Shown one piece after another: positions 1-6,904 of a stretch of DNA of 7,543 bases. The translations under genes and the position numbers were made by a program. The stretch comes from Deltaproteobacteria bacterium (GTDB lineage: Bacteria > Desulfobacterota > Desulfobaccia > Desulfobaccales > Desulfobaccaceae), in the NCBI GenBank assembly GCA_016874895.1, contig VGSX01000174.1:1-7543 (forward strand), written 5' to 3'. Each line of letters opens with the position of its first letter. Position 1 is the first letter of the stretch. Under the pieces are notes generated by a model. It did not search any database and had not been told where the DNA came from. It saw only the letters and a program-made list of their open reading frames with translations.

Positions 1-153
1 CGCACCACCCGCCGCCAGAAATTGGAGGAAAAAGCGGCCCAGACCCCGGTGAAACTGATTTTCCCGCTCCTGTTGTTTATTTTTCCAGCCCTCATGGTGG
101 TTATTTTAGGCCCGGCGGTTATCCAGATTATGGAAAGTTTTATCAAAAAATGA
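1..153 (+). CDS. tadC: TadC-like type II secretion F-domain protein, C-terminal fragment
   Basis: This is the last 50 codons of a gene that begins left of the window; the frame is open from base 1 to a TGA at 151-153. The visible part is a basic and polar stretch (RTTRRQKLEEKAAQTPVK), then one long hydrophobic segment (about residues 20-45) containing FPLLLFIFPALMVV and LGPAV, and a short KK tail. This matches the usual end of TadC-type inner-membrane platform proteins (T2SSF family), where an EEKA..APVK motif precedes the final membrane helix with FP.LLFIFPA and LGPA. In the Tad system TadB and TadC form the inner-membrane platform on which the TadA ATPase builds the Flp pilus. Only the tail is visible, so the TadC versus TadB assignment rests on this motif. 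The following gene is 219 bp away and unrelated, so this is probably the end of the tad operon. Confidence 0.8.
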   Translation, partial: RTTRRQKLEEKAAQTPVKLIFPLLLFIFPALMVVILGPAVIQIMESFIKK

Positions 154-186
154 CGCAAGCTTGCCGATTCAATGAAGCATTATTTG

Positions 187-220
187 TAAGCGTTCAGCGG
201 TCAGCTTTCAGCGGTCAGCT
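187..220 (+). repeat. Heptamer repeat array A (TCAGCNN), copy 1
   Basis: The pentamer TCAGC occurs at 194, 201, 208 and 215, exactly every 7 bp, with variable dinucleotides (GG, TT, GG) between. The first 21 bases (186-206) recur exactly at 7510-7530. With the oppositely oriented array at 299-330 it forms a long imperfect inverted repeat around 78 bp of AT-rich DNA. Confidence 0.85.
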
Positions 221-298
221 AATGCTTTAAATTCAAATAGTTATTCTAAGATGGCAGATCGCTGGTTTCTCGTTTAGTTTTCTTAACCCATTGTTTTT

Positions 299-330
299 GC
301 TGAAAGCTGATTGCTGATAGCTGAACGCCT
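299..330 (-). repeat. Heptamer repeat array A, copy 2 (inverted)
   Basis: GCTGA, the complement of TCAGC, starts at 299, 306, 313 and 320, again with a 7-bp period. Bases 305-330 are the perfect reverse complement (26 bp) of 1298-1323 on the other side of the transglycosylase gene. The array ends 42 bp before that gene's start codon. Confidence 0.85.
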
Positions 331-344
331 ACCATTAGTTAACT

Positions 345-364
345 AAAACCCGGAAACCGGAAAC
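345..364 (+). repeat. Heptamer repeat B (CGGAAAC), copy 1, next to the start codon
   Basis: Two tandem CGGAAAC units (351-357, 358-364) are preceded by a degenerate unit. The 15-bp core at 350-364 recurs directly at 1348-1362 and inverted at 1269-1283. The last unit ends 8 nt before the ATG at 373, so its GGAAA (359-363) lies where a Shine-Dalgarno sequence should be; no better one is visible. Confidence 0.8.
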
Positions 365-372
365 AGCATAAT

Positions 373-1248
373 ATGGCGCCATACCTCCTGCTCACCGTGT
401 TGTTAAGCCTGTTCCTGGCAGTGGGCGAGGCCTGGCCCCAGGCGAATTTCATCCGGGTAAGACCGGACGGCTCTCTGCTTATCATGGAAAAATCCGGCAG
501 GAACCAAAAGAGCCTGCCGGAGCAGACCAACACCCTGGAGCTGCTGGCTTCCCGGAGGCACGTCAAGGTTATCCGGGTTTCCGGCCAGGAGGGGGAAGGC
601 CTTCCCATCGTCATTCGGGGCGGGGGCCGGCAAAGACGTCCGGAAACCTCGACCTGGCCGCCGGGGCCCTTGACCTCCCGGGATTCGGATACGCCGATTT
701 CCCCCCTCATTGATCAAGCCGCCCAGGCACACGGGGTTGACCCGAATCTGGTGCGGCTGGTCATCCGCAAAGAATCGGGGTTCAATTCCCAGGCGGTATC
801 ACCCAAGGGGGCCATGGGCCTGATGCAGCTCATGCCGGGAACGGCTTCCCTGTTGGGGGTGCAAGACCCCTTTAACCCGGCGGAAAACATCGACGGCGGC
901 GTCCGCTACCTGAAACAGTGCCTGGAGAGGTTCGGAAACAACCTCCCCCTGGCCCTGGCGGCCTATAATGCCGGACCGGAGAATGTGGCCAAGTACCAGG
1001 GGGTGCCGCCCTTTGCCGAAACCCGGAATTATGTGGCCGGCATCATGCAGGAATATACCGGCCAACCCTACGACTTGCCGAAGTCCGCCTCTCTGCCCAC
1101 CTCCCCGTCTAGCGCCCCGCGTCACTCCCACCCCCAAAAGTCAGCTTTCTCCCTGGCCGACCTGCAACCCCTGTTCCTGCCCGGGGTCGGCCGGATTAAG
1201 GTCTCGCAGACCGGCAGAGCCAAGGTCATCGAAATCATCAACGAGTAA
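373..1248 (+). CDS. Secreted lytic transglycosylase, SLT domain (family 1)
   Basis: This 291-residue protein is predicted to cleave the MurNAc-GlcNAc bond of peptidoglycan in the periplasm, leaving 1,6-anhydroMurNAc ends. Residues 4-17 form a hydrophobic export signal with a plausible cleavage after A20 or A24; it has no lipobox Cys and, unusually, no Lys or Arg before the hydrophobic core. The SLT domain spans about 109-232: E134 in the KESGFN motif is the expected catalytic glutamate, followed by SPKGAMGLMQLMPGTA (143-158), ENIDGGVRYL (171-180), LAAYNAGPENV (195-205) and P.FAETRNYV (213-221), all diagnostic of the family. Residues 25-108 and the Pro/Ser-rich tail (about 236-291, ending GRIKVSQTGRAKVIEIINE) match nothing I recognise. 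The ATG is the first possible start after an in-frame TAA at 340-342. The ribosome-binding region is weak and lies in repeat B. The gene is bracketed on both sides by inverted copies of repeats A and B. Confidence 0.93.
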   Translation: MAPYLLLTVLLSLFLAVGEAWPQANFIRVRPDGSLLIMEKSGRNQKSLPEQTNTLELLASRRHVKVIRVSGQEGEGLPIVIRGGGRQRRPETSTWPPGPLTSRDSDTPISPLIDQAAQAHGVDPNLVRLVIRKESGFNSQAVSPKGAMGLMQLMPGTASLLGVQDPFNPAENIDGGVRYLKQCLERFGNNLPLALAAYNAGPENVAKYQGVPPFAETRNYVAGIMQEYTGQPYDLPKSASLPTSPSSAPRHSHPQKSAFSLADLQPLFLPGVGRIKVSQTGRAKVIEIINE

Positions 1249-1259
1249 AAGGCTGTTTT

Positions 1260-1287
1260 CGGTTTGCAGTTTCCGGTTTCCGGTTTA
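1260..1287 (-). repeat. Heptamer repeat B, copy 2 (inverted)
   Basis: Four consecutive 7-bp units of form CRGTTTN (1260-1266, 1267-1273, 1274-1280, 1281-1287) begin 11 bp after the transglycosylase stop codon. Bases 1269-1283 are the exact reverse complement of the 15-bp core at 350-364. No hairpin terminator with a T run is visible here. Confidence 0.8.
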
Positions 1288-1297
1288 AATACTAAGG

Positions 1298-1323
1298 AGG
1301 CGTTCAGCTATCAGCAATCAGCT
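1298..1323 (+). repeat. Heptamer repeat array A, copy 3
   Basis: TCAGC occurs at 1304, 1311 and 1318 with a 7-bp period. The whole 26-bp block is the perfect reverse complement of 305-330, so the two copies flank the transglycosylase gene as inverted repeats. The arms are 967 bp apart. Confidence 0.88.
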
Positions 1324-1345
1324 ATGTAAAAATAGATAATATTTT

Positions 1346-1362
1346 AACCGGAAACCGGAAAC
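1346..1362 (+). repeat. Heptamer repeat B, copy 3, upstream of the kinase gene
   Basis: Tandem CGGAAAC units lie at 1349-1355 and 1356-1362, and the 15-bp core 1348-1362 is identical to 350-364. It ends 14 nt before the ATG at 1377, repeating the position that copy 1 has relative to the transglycosylase start. Confidence 0.8.
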
Positions 1363-1367
1363 GGTAT

Positions 1368-1373
1368 TATAAT
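1368..1373 (+). promoter_or_regulatory. Candidate -10 box next to the kinase start codon
   Basis: A perfect TATAAT lies 3 nt before the ATG at 1377. No recognisable TTGACA-like box sits 16-18 bp upstream, where repeat B is found instead. If it is used, transcription would begin at or just inside the start codon, giving a nearly leaderless message. It may be a chance match in AT-rich spacer. Confidence 0.25.
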
Positions 1374-1376
1374 CGT

Positions 1377-2402
1377 ATGAACCCGGAAAGTGACTTCTCC
1401 CAGGCGCCGCAGTTGCGCCGGGAAATCCTGGCATGGGGAGGCCGGACAGCGGATATCCGGCCCATCGCGGCGGACGGTTCCGACCGGCGGTTTTACCGGC
1501 TCTGGCGACAGGACGGTTCCCTCATCTGCCTTTATCATCCCCGGCCCCCAGGGGAGCCGGTAACGGAAAATGACTCGTATTTTGCCATCGGCCGGCATCT
1601 GCGCCGGCAGGGGGCCCCGGTTCCTGAAATTTTCGCCTATTGCCGGGAGGAAGGCTGGTTCCTGCTGCAGGATTTGGGCGATGCCTGCCTGCAGGGGGAA
1701 TATCGGCAGCGGTCTGCTGAGGCCGGGAAAATGGCCCTCTATCTCCAGGCCCTGCAGGTCCTGGTGCATCTCCAAGTAGCCGGGACCGAGGGGTTTTCCC
1801 CGGACTGGTGTTTTGACACGCCGGCCTATGACGCCGACCTGGTGCGGGAGCGGGAGTGCCAGTATTGTGTCAGGGCTTTTTTGCAGGGATATTTCGGGCT
1901 CAGAACAACTGAGGCTGAGTTATCCCAGGATTTCGACCTGTTGATCCAAAGGTCGCTCTATCCCGCCGAGAACGTCTTTCTGCACCGGGATTTTCAGTCC
2001 CGGAACCTGATGGTGCATCAGGGCCGGATCTGGGTCATCGATTTTCAGGGCGCCCGTTTGGGGCCTCGCCACTATGACCTGGCGGCCCTGCTCCTGGATC
2101 CCTATGTCAATCTTCCCTACATGACGCAGGAAACCTTGGTGGCCGAATACCTGGCCCTCCTGCGGGAGCATGTCCCGGTTGAGGCCGCGGCCTGGCGATG
2201 GCGCTATAATCATGTGGCCCTCTGCCGTAATCTGCAGATCCTTGGGGCTTACGGCTACCTTAGTCAGCAGCGGGGCAAGCCTTTTTTCCGGCAGTTTATT
2301 CCCGCGGCCCTGAAGAGTCTGCAGCATCGTTTGGACCTGTTGCCGGGGGGCGATTTTTCAGTGCTCCGGCGAGTAGTCCAGGAAGCGGCGGAAGCTCAGT
2401 AA
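1377..2402 (+). CDS. COG3178/AmgK-like phosphotransferase (APH fold)
   Basis: This 341-residue protein has the aminoglycoside-phosphotransferase/choline-kinase fold and resembles the COG3178 branch that includes AmgK, the anomeric kinase for MurNAc and GlcNAc in cell-wall recycling. An N-terminal lobe has ADGSDRRFYRL (32-42, the nucleotide-binding loop region), then a VPEI (82-85) and FLLQDLGD (95-102) hinge typical of AmgK relatives. The catalytic lobe has HRDFQSRNLMV, with H203, D205 (catalytic base) and N210, then VIDFQGARLGPRHYDLAALLLD with D222 as the second metal ligand. The strand holding the ATP-binding Lys in antibiotic kinases reads SLICLYHP (48-55) and lacks Lys; I recall the same in COG3178 proteins. 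AmgK usually works with the uridylyltransferase MurU, which is not in this window, so the substrate is unproven. The neighbouring lytic transglycosylase fits a wall-recycling role. The ribosome-binding site is poor (GGAAA 15 nt upstream). Confidence 0.85.
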   Translation: MNPESDFSQAPQLRREILAWGGRTADIRPIAADGSDRRFYRLWRQDGSLICLYHPRPPGEPVTENDSYFAIGRHLRRQGAPVPEIFAYCREEGWFLLQDLGDACLQGEYRQRSAEAGKMALYLQALQVLVHLQVAGTEGFSPDWCFDTPAYDADLVRERECQYCVRAFLQGYFGLRTTEAELSQDFDLLIQRSLYPAENVFLHRDFQSRNLMVHQGRIWVIDFQGARLGPRHYDLAALLLDPYVNLPYMTQETLVAEYLALLREHVPVEAAAWRWRYNHVALCRNLQILGAYGYLSQQRGKPFFRQFIPAALKSLQHRLDLLPGGDFSVLRRVVQEAAEAQ

Positions 2403-2430
2403 ATATGACGGGGATGGCATGAAAGGAGTT

Positions 2431-5400
2431 TTAAAAGTCGAAGTTGAGAAAGATATCGCCGCCGGTGTTTTTGCGGCCTATTTGGGTTTCGGCGCTTAAA
2501 TACTTGCGGATTCGGTAATCCAGCCTGATCTGGTTGACGTCCTCCCCTTGCACGGGGTTGAGGCGCCGTTCATAACTGACGGTGATGTCCTTGCCGAGTT
2601 TTTTCCCCACCCCCAGGGCTTCCTGGCTGGTGGTGGGGGAAACCTCTCCCAGCAGTGGCAGCTCATCCCCCAGGAGAGATTTTAATTTTTGGGCCGTCAA
2701 GGTTCCGAGAATCCCCATGGCCTTTTGCGTGGCGGTAATATATTCCTCCCGGGTCATCTTGTCGGCCAGATGATCGAAGACCAACAATGACAGGATGTCC
2801 CGGGGGGGGAGGGGCGGGCTGCTCTCCACCCTGGTCCGCAGGGCGTCCACCGGCCCGTAGGCCGCCACGAAGAGGGTATAGTCGTCCACCTGCCGGGAGG
2901 CCCGGGCATCCAGCACGGAGGGTTTGTTGGGTGCGTCTGGAAAATCCAAGGTGGCTCTTTCCACTGTAAACATCTTGTTATTGAGGGCGAAACCCCCGTG
3001 TTTGACCCGGACCGAGCCGCCCAGGTATCTGGGTCCGGGGGGCTCCCGCCTCACCCGGATCTGACCCTGCAGTTCGGCTCTGACTTCTTTATCCCGCAGC
3101 CAGACGCCCTCCGGAAGGTCGATGACCAGGTTAACCCCGAAATTCTTTTCCAACTGCCAGACCGTGGAACCGGCAGCATCCCCGTCTGCAGGGACCTGGC
3201 AGACCCGGGGCAACAGAACGATCTCCTTGTGTTTTTCAGACCGGAAAAAGCCCGACCGGAACTGGGCATCGTTGACCAGGAGGCGGCCTTCGGCCCGAAA
3301 GGCCGGCCAGGAGCCGGTGAGGCCCACCTGACCGTGGGCCACGGCCCGGGAGCCCTCCCGGCGGATCGCCAATAAATCCCTGGCCACCAGGGAGAGCTGC
3401 ACATCCTGCAGCCGCAGTCCCTCCAGGCTGGCCCCGCCGGTGATCTCCCCCTGGCCGTCGCCGCTGTGAAAAACTAATCGGGGCACCAGGAGGCGGGTTC
3501 CTTCCAGGTGGATTTCTCCTGGAACCAGGGCCAAGGGGGCCCCGGATTCGCGTATGGTCAGGGTGCCGGCACCGTAGCGCAGGGCGCCGGAGAAAGAGGG
3601 ATGGAGCATACTGCCGCCGACCTGGACCTGGAGGGCCAGGGGTCCTTCGCTGGCGGCTACGCCGGGAATGAGCACCGAAAACAAGGAGAGATTTAAATTG
3701 TCGCTCCACAGGCGGGCCTGCAGGCCCGTTTCCGGCACCTGCCAGGACCAGGGATACAACGACAGGGTCAGGGGGCTGCTGCCCTGCCAGGCGAGGTGGG
3801 CTTTATCCGGTTTTTCCACCCAGCGGCCGTTGACGGAAAGCACATTTCCCTGATAGAGCCACTCGGTCTGAAAAGAGTCGAAATGGAATCTGGCTATTCG
3901 GCCTGGTGCCAGGGTAAAGTGGCCCTTGATAAGGGGCGACCGGGGAGAGCCCTGGATATCGGTCTGGGCAGTGATAACGCCGTGCAGAAAGGAGGCCTGG
4001 GGCCAGACCCGGGCCACCTCCTGCAGATTAACTTTTTCCGCCTTGAGGCTCAGGGAAACCTCCTCCCGGCTTCCCCGGCCCACCAGGGAAAGGAGACTTT
4101 CTTGAAACTTGAGACGCAAGGGGGAGATTTCAAAACTGCCGGGAGCAAGGTTCAGGGTAACAGCCTCAACAGTCCGGATCTGGTCTTTGCCAAAGTCCCA
4201 GCGAAACCCCGCCACTTTGATCCGGGTGGCGTTTTTCTGCCAGGAGGCCGTGCCGGTGAGGGAACCGGAAGAGGTTTGGGAGTGCCTGGCCTTGATATCA
4301 AAGACCAGATGGTCGTCCCTGGTCTGGCCCAGTCCCTGTATGTGGGTGATAACCCCCGCGGGGGTGCTGAGTTTTTGGGCCAGGATATCGAAATTCGAGA
4401 GGCTGAAGCTATCCTTGGACACTGTTCCCGCGGCTTTTCCCTGCAGGGTTGCCATGCCGACCCTGCGCCAGGAAAGGTTTGTCCCCTGCACCTCCAGGTT
4501 ATAGACCAGGGACTGCCAGGAGCCCTGCAGCGTGCCGGCCACCCGCCCTTGTCCTTTAAGATCGGCGGGGAGGAGAGGCCAGGGACCTGGGGGCGACAGC
4601 TCCACGGCCAGTTTCATGTCTGCGGAGGCGGCGGCTAACCTCCCCTGGACCTCGGCTTTAAGATTGCCCAGATCCAGCCGGGCCGTAGTTAGCTGGAGCT
4701 CTTTGCCTTCCCAGGTCCCCTGGGCGGAAACTTCCTGCACCGATAATTCCCGTATTTTCCCTGTAGCCTGTAATTTTCCGGCCAGGCGAGCCTGGGGCCA
4801 CTGGCTGAAGGAGGGCAGGCGAAAGTCTCCGGCGAATTTCAGGTCCAGGGCGCCCGGCGGGGCTTGGGGACCCAGCAGCAGGACCGGATTGAGGGAACTG
4901 GAGGCCAGGGTTATTTCTCCGGCCACGGAGGTTCCAGGACCGGTCCAGGGGATCAGCTGTCCCACGGCCTCGGTTTCCAGACGGCCGAAATTTCCCCGAG
5001 TATTTAGGGCTAAGTGCTGCCTGCCAGGTCTCTCCTGCTTAAAAACCAGCGTGCCGGCCTCAAACCTGGCTTGCCGGTGGGAGAAAGGCTCCAGGTCCAG
5101 GCGGGCCTGCAATGTATCCGAGGCCCAGGGGTGGCCCACAGTGCTCAGGGATAAGACCCCGGTGAGAGCCGTCAGGTCATCCAGGAAATCGCCCCGGGGG
5201 AGCCAGGCCCTTAGGACCGCAGCGGTGAGCTTCTGGAATTTTAGGGCTAAGTTGACCGTGGGAGCGGCTGCGGCCAGATGTCGCCAGGCGCCCTGCAGCT
5301 GCCAGGTGCACCCTTGGAGAGCGCCCTGACCATTAATCTGCAGATCCGTCAGGGGGCCGCGGGTTTCCAGGCTGGCCAGAAAACTCAGTTCCCTGGGCCA

Positions 5401-6204
5401 CCGCGGCCAGATCTGGTGCAGCCGGGGGCCGGAAAGCTCGGGGACGGTGAGGTCGAGGTTCAATAATGGACTGGCGCTCAGGTCCGCCAATCGCCCCCTG
5501 GCAAAGAGCACCGGGGAACCGGCCAGCGCTACCTGGGCCTTTTTCAGGAAAATACCCTCGGGGGAATACGTCAAGGCCAGGTCGGCCTCGAAGGGCGGGT
5601 AGGGTGGCGCCGTAACCCCGAAAGAACCCTGGTGCACCAGGATAGCCAATTGGGGACGCCCGGGAGCTTGAATCGTTAGATTGAGCCTGAGGCCGATATC
5701 CTGGAGGGTCAGTTGCTGTTGCGGGCGGTCCACCTGCACCCGGCCGCCTTCAACCCGTATGCCCGGCAGATGAATGGCGGCAAAGGGCGGTGGCGGCCTT
5801 TTTTTGAGAAGGTGGGCTACGTTCCAGGCGCCGCCCTCGTCCTGGTGCAGGAAAACCTCCGGTTCCCGGAAAATCAGGGTGCGAATGACCGGCTGCAGCC
5901 GGAAGAACGAGGTCAAGGAGAGGCTGACCTCCAACTGTTTAGCCCGGATAATATCACCTGAAGGCCGACTGATCTTGAGGTCGTGGAAGACCATGCCGGT
6001 AACCAAATTCCCGGCGATCCCCTTGACTGAGACCTCGCCATCGACCCTGTCCTGCACCGCAGCCACCAGGCGCCAGCCCACCCGCTGCCAAAATGATGCC
6101 GTGGTCACATACCACCCGGCCAGGAGACCCAGACAAAACACCACTCCCAGCGCCGCAACGGCCTTGGGCCACCACCTGAACCTGGGGGACTGCTTCTCAG
6201 TCAT
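2431..6204 (-). CDS. tamB: TamB-like inner-membrane-anchored envelope protein
   Basis: This 1257-residue protein is almost the length of E. coli TamB (1259). TamB-type proteins are single-pass inner-membrane proteins with a long periplasmic beta-rich groove reaching the outer membrane, linked to outer-membrane protein assembly and lipid transport. After a basic N-terminus (K4, R8, R10, K14), one membrane helix spans about 15-33. It is followed by AsmA/TamB-like motifs: DGEVSVKGIAGNLVTGMVF (55-73) and a PEVFLHQDEGGAWNV block (115-129), then a Pro run (137-140). The middle is repetitive beta-strand-like sequence with recurring G.L, F.G and L.L patterns. The C-terminal TamB (DUF490) domain shows SSPPLPPRDILSLLVFD (about 1123-1139) and a barrel-like end (1205-1257) with VSYERRL, a YLSAETQIG strand and a terminal Phe. 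No TamA/BamA gene is nearby. The ATG follows an in-frame stop six codons upstream; no clear Shine-Dalgarno is visible. Confidence 0.92.
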   Translation of the reverse strand: MTEKQSPRFRWWPKAVAALGVVFCLGLLAGWYVTTASFWQRVGWRLVAAVQDRVDGEVSVKGIAGNLVTGMVFHDLKISRPSGDIIRAKQLEVSLSLTSFFRLQPVIRTLIFREPEVFLHQDEGGAWNVAHLLKKRPPPPFAAIHLPGIRVEGGRVQVDRPQQQLTLQDIGLRLNLTIQAPGRPQLAILVHQGSFGVTAPPYPPFEADLALTYSPEGIFLKKAQVALAGSPVLFARGRLADLSASPLLNLDLTVPELSGPRLHQIWPRWPRELSFLASLETRGPLTDLQINGQGALQGCTWQLQGAWRHLAAAAPTVNLALKFQKLTAAVLRAWLPRGDFLDDLTALTGVLSLSTVGHPWASDTLQARLDLEPFSHRQARFEAGTLVFKQERPGRQHLALNTRGNFGRLETEAVGQLIPWTGPGTSVAGEITLASSSLNPVLLLGPQAPPGALDLKFAGDFRLPSFSQWPQARLAGKLQATGKIRELSVQEVSAQGTWEGKELQLTTARLDLGNLKAEVQGRLAAASADMKLAVELSPPGPWPLLPADLKGQGRVAGTLQGSWQSLVYNLEVQGTNLSWRRVGMATLQGKAAGTVSKDSFSLSNFDILAQKLSTPAGVITHIQGLGQTRDDHLVFDIKARHSQTSSGSLTGTASWQKNATRIKVAGFRWDFGKDQIRTVEAVTLNLAPGSFEISPLRLKFQESLLSLVGRGSREEVSLSLKAEKVNLQEVARVWPQASFLHGVITAQTDIQGSPRSPLIKGHFTLAPGRIARFHFDSFQTEWLYQGNVLSVNGRWVEKPDKAHLAWQGSSPLTLSLYPWSWQVPETGLQARLWSDNLNLSLFSVLIPGVAASEGPLALQVQVGGSMLHPSFSGALRYGAGTLTIRESGAPLALVPGEIHLEGTRLLVPRLVFHSGDGQGEITGGASLEGLRLQDVQLSLVARDLLAIRREGSRAVAHGQVGLTGSWPAFRAEGRLLVNDAQFRSGFFRSEKHKEIVLLPRVCQVPADGDAAGSTVWQLEKNFGVNLVIDLPEGVWLRDKEVRAELQGQIRVRREPPGPRYLGGSVRVKHGGFALNNKMFTVERATLDFPDAPNKPSVLDARASRQVDDYTLFVAAYGPVDALRTRVESSPPLPPRDILSLLVFDHLADKMTREEYITATQKAMGILGTLTAQKLKSLLGDELPLLGEVSPTTSQEALGVGKKLGKDITVSYERRLNPVQGEDVNQIRLDYRIRKYLSAETQIGRKNTGGDIFLNFDF

Positions 6205-6271
6205 GACGTCTGGGAGAGATCAGCCGAAACGAGTTTTTGAAGCCATAACACCGATTTCTTCACTAAATTCT

Positions 6272-6300
6272 GTCATACTCAAGGTTTCATGCAAAGTCAA
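6272..6300 (-). promoter_or_regulatory. Candidate sigma70 promoter for tamB
   Basis: Read on the minus strand, TTGACT (6300-6295) and TATGAC (6277-6272) are separated by exactly 17 bp, a good match to the vegetative consensus (5/6 and 4/6). It lies in the 191-bp gap between the HAD gene and tamB and predicts a leader of about 60 nt. It would let tamB be transcribed independently of the three genes upstream. I see no strong terminator and no other gene in the rest of the gap. Confidence 0.5.
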
Positions 6301-6395
6301 TGGCAAAAACAATCGCACTAACCAAGACATCAGCAGGAGTGGTCCAGAGATGGGTAATGCTCAGCTTGGGGGGAAGGCTTCTGCTGAAAAAATAA

Positions 6396-6866
6396 TTAAG
6401 ACCTCAAGGTGGCGGTAAGACGCAGGGGGTTGAGCAACAGGTCCAGGGCATCATTAATCGACTTGGCGATAATATCGGCGGCTTGGATGGTCTCCCCGGC
6501 AATCCCCTCCTCCAGGATGACTGCCAGGCCCAGGGCCGCAGCCTGAAGCATGAGGCGGTCGTTGCGGCCGTTGCCGATGCAGACGGTTTGCTCCGCCCCG
6601 AGCTCCTGAATATACCGCAGTTTGGCCTCGGCCTGGAATTCCTGGCCCAGGACGGACACCCGGCAGGGCAGATGCGCCATCTGTTGCTGCACCAGGCCGA
6701 AGGTATCGGCGGTAATGACGTGGATGGTCACGTCCCGGGAGAGGGTTTCCAACCGACCGGCCACACCCTCCACCAGCCTGCCGTCCACGGCCAGGGTGCC
6801 GTTGTAGTCCATGACCAGATGCTCCAGCCGTAAAACTTTATAACCGGGGATATCGAAGGTCAACAT
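6396..6866 (-). CDS. Small HAD-superfamily protein (COG4087, soluble P-type-ATPase-like)
   Basis: This 156-residue protein has all four HAD motifs and no cap domain. Motif I is MDYNGTLAVDG, with D20 the expected phospho-acceptor; motif II is VITADT (T52); motif III is K82 in EAKLRY; motif IV is IGNGRNDRLML (N102, D103). The DYNGT form, where the usual second Asp (general acid) is Asn, resembles the DKTGT loop of P-type ATPases and fits the family called soluble P-type ATPase. Such proteins have no membrane domain and are not pumps; the substrate is unknown. The start is the ATG at 6866, with an AAAGGA sequence about 12 nt upstream, rather far. The gene follows the nucleotidyltransferase by 38 bp on the same strand, so cotranscription is likely. 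Confidence 0.85.
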   Translation of the reverse strand: MLTFDIPGYKVLRLEHLVMDYNGTLAVDGRLVEGVAGRLETLSRDVTIHVITADTFGLVQQQMAHLPCRVSVLGQEFQAEAKLRYIQELGAEQTVCIGNGRNDRLMLQAAALGLAVILEEGIAGETIQAADIIAKSINDALDLLLNPLRLTATLRS

Positions 6867-6904
6867 GGGAAAGAGAAATCCTTTCTTCTATTCTTACAAG
6901 GTGG

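Noticed and set aside
155..164. Palindrome GCAAGCTTGC right after the tadC stop as a terminator
   Set aside because: It has no loop or T run and is too short to act as an intrinsic terminator.
187..330. CRISPR-like array
   Set aside because: The units are 7 bp with 2-bp variable linkers and inverted copies; there are no 25-40 bp repeats, unique spacers or cas genes.
2403..2430. Bidirectional terminator between the convergent kinase and tamB genes
   Set aside because: The 28-bp gap shows no inverted repeat or T/A runs that would support one.
3796..4638. A 280-codon open frame on the plus strand inside tamB
   Set aside because: It is antisense to a clear TamB coding region, has no recognisable domain, and long antisense frames are expected in GC-rich genes.
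6361..6387. Hairpin terminator after the HAD gene
   Set aside because: TCAGC and GCTGA can pair, but the loop is 17 nt and no T run follows on the minus strand.
5774..6418. A 214-codon plus-strand open frame across the tamB start and the gap to the HAD gene
   Set aside because: Most of it is antisense to tamB; its composition (Arg, Pro, Ser, Thr mix) is shadow-like and no family is recognised.
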